DNA of 32,453 bases from Schoenoplectus triqueter (lineage: Eukaryota > Streptophyta > Magnoliopsida > Poales > Cyperaceae): NCBI GenBank assembly GCA_964058805.1, contig CAXKVV010000771.1, positions 1 through 32,453 of the forward strand, written 5' to 3'. Of this stretch, positions 32,155 to 32,453 are shown piece by piece (the stretch's first letter is position 1; each line of letters opens with the position of its first letter). The position numbers and the translations under genes were made by a program. The notes beneath the pieces are model-generated. The model made no database searches. It was given only the letters and a program-made list of their open reading frames with translations, and was not told the origin of the DNA.

Positions 32155-32453
32155 TGGAGTGCAGTTGCAGATAGTGAAATCTCTATATCGAAATTAGAAC
32201 ATAAAATTGAGTTGAAAGGCTGAAGTGCAAGGGCAAAATTGACGAATCACTGGATCTCATTATTTCTGATTGTTTTTATTTGGATTCTAATCAAGGTGTA
32301 TTGAATTTATGATCATGAGCTTGTTACTTATTTTACAGCCGACTGTAGATTAACATCAGGAAATTGCCTGTTTTTTTATGTCTCAACAAACAATCTTGAA
32401 AGCAACAAATATAGGTTGAGACTGGTGAAGCTTGAAAACCAGGTAGGTTGGAC

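Larger units (their letters stand above)
27310..32453 (+). other. T-rich, intron-like region of an unidentified gene
   Basis: The plus strand is persistently T-rich with many TTGCAG-like acceptors (for example CTCTCTTGCAG near 28902), unlike the flanking intergenic DNA. No exon chain can be closed. Candidates are 28487-28627, 31207-31269 with 31329-31379, and 32083-32223. The real coding exons may lie beyond the window, or the transcript may be non-coding. Confidence 0.35.

Overview
The window is AT-rich nuclear DNA from a flowering plant. The evidence is GT-AG introns in plant gene families, (TA)n and (TTAATTAA)n microsatellites, and many short transposons of plant type. The kinase gene resembles the grass MSP1 receptor more than other receptors I can recall, so a monocot is my best guess, but this is not proven.

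Only two genes are clearly recognisable. At the left edge (1-1641, +) is the 3' end of an EMS1/MSP1-type leucine-rich-repeat receptor kinase: the end of the membrane segment, the juxtamembrane region and a full kinase domain in two exons. At 11142-12491 (+) is a two-exon gene for a RIC4/RIC2-type ROP-interactive CRIB protein. Its main start codon overlaps the stop of a tiny upstream ORF. Both belong to plant signalling, but nothing in the sequence ties them together. A third, unidentified gene may begin near 27.1 kb: it shows a TATA-like site, a purine-rich leader and a splice donor, followed by about 5 kb of T-rich, intron-like sequence with a few weak exon candidates.

Most of the rest is transposon-derived. 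3843-5396 is a non-autonomous Mutator-like element with about 107-bp terminal inverted repeats (TIRs), a perfect 9-bp target duplication and a small spliced reading frame. A superfamily of foldback MITEs occurs at 6112-7164, 15662-15942, 16431-16830, 16846-17250 and 19447-19817, with an eroded foldback at 16029-16347 that may be related. One copy has a perfect 9-bp duplication, which makes the family Mutator-like. One copy is split by a 654-bp Copia-type solo LTR with a perfect 5-bp duplication. Two Tourist-type MITEs lie at 14794-15157 and 19863-20301, and a degenerate tRNA-derived SINE lies at 21510-21649.

The most striking signal is in the foldback MITEs. Near each tip is a 16-bp palindrome whose central bases differ between copies while the symmetry is kept (TTGCAA, TCGCGA, ATGCAT, ACGCGT). 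A second half-site further in varies along with it. This looks like coevolution of a dyad-symmetric site, probably a transposase-binding site or hairpin.

The long stretches at 1.6-3.8, 7.2-9.3, 12.5-14.8, 17.3-19.4 and 21.7-26.9 kb hold AT-rich intergenic DNA with small local repeats and no supportable genes.
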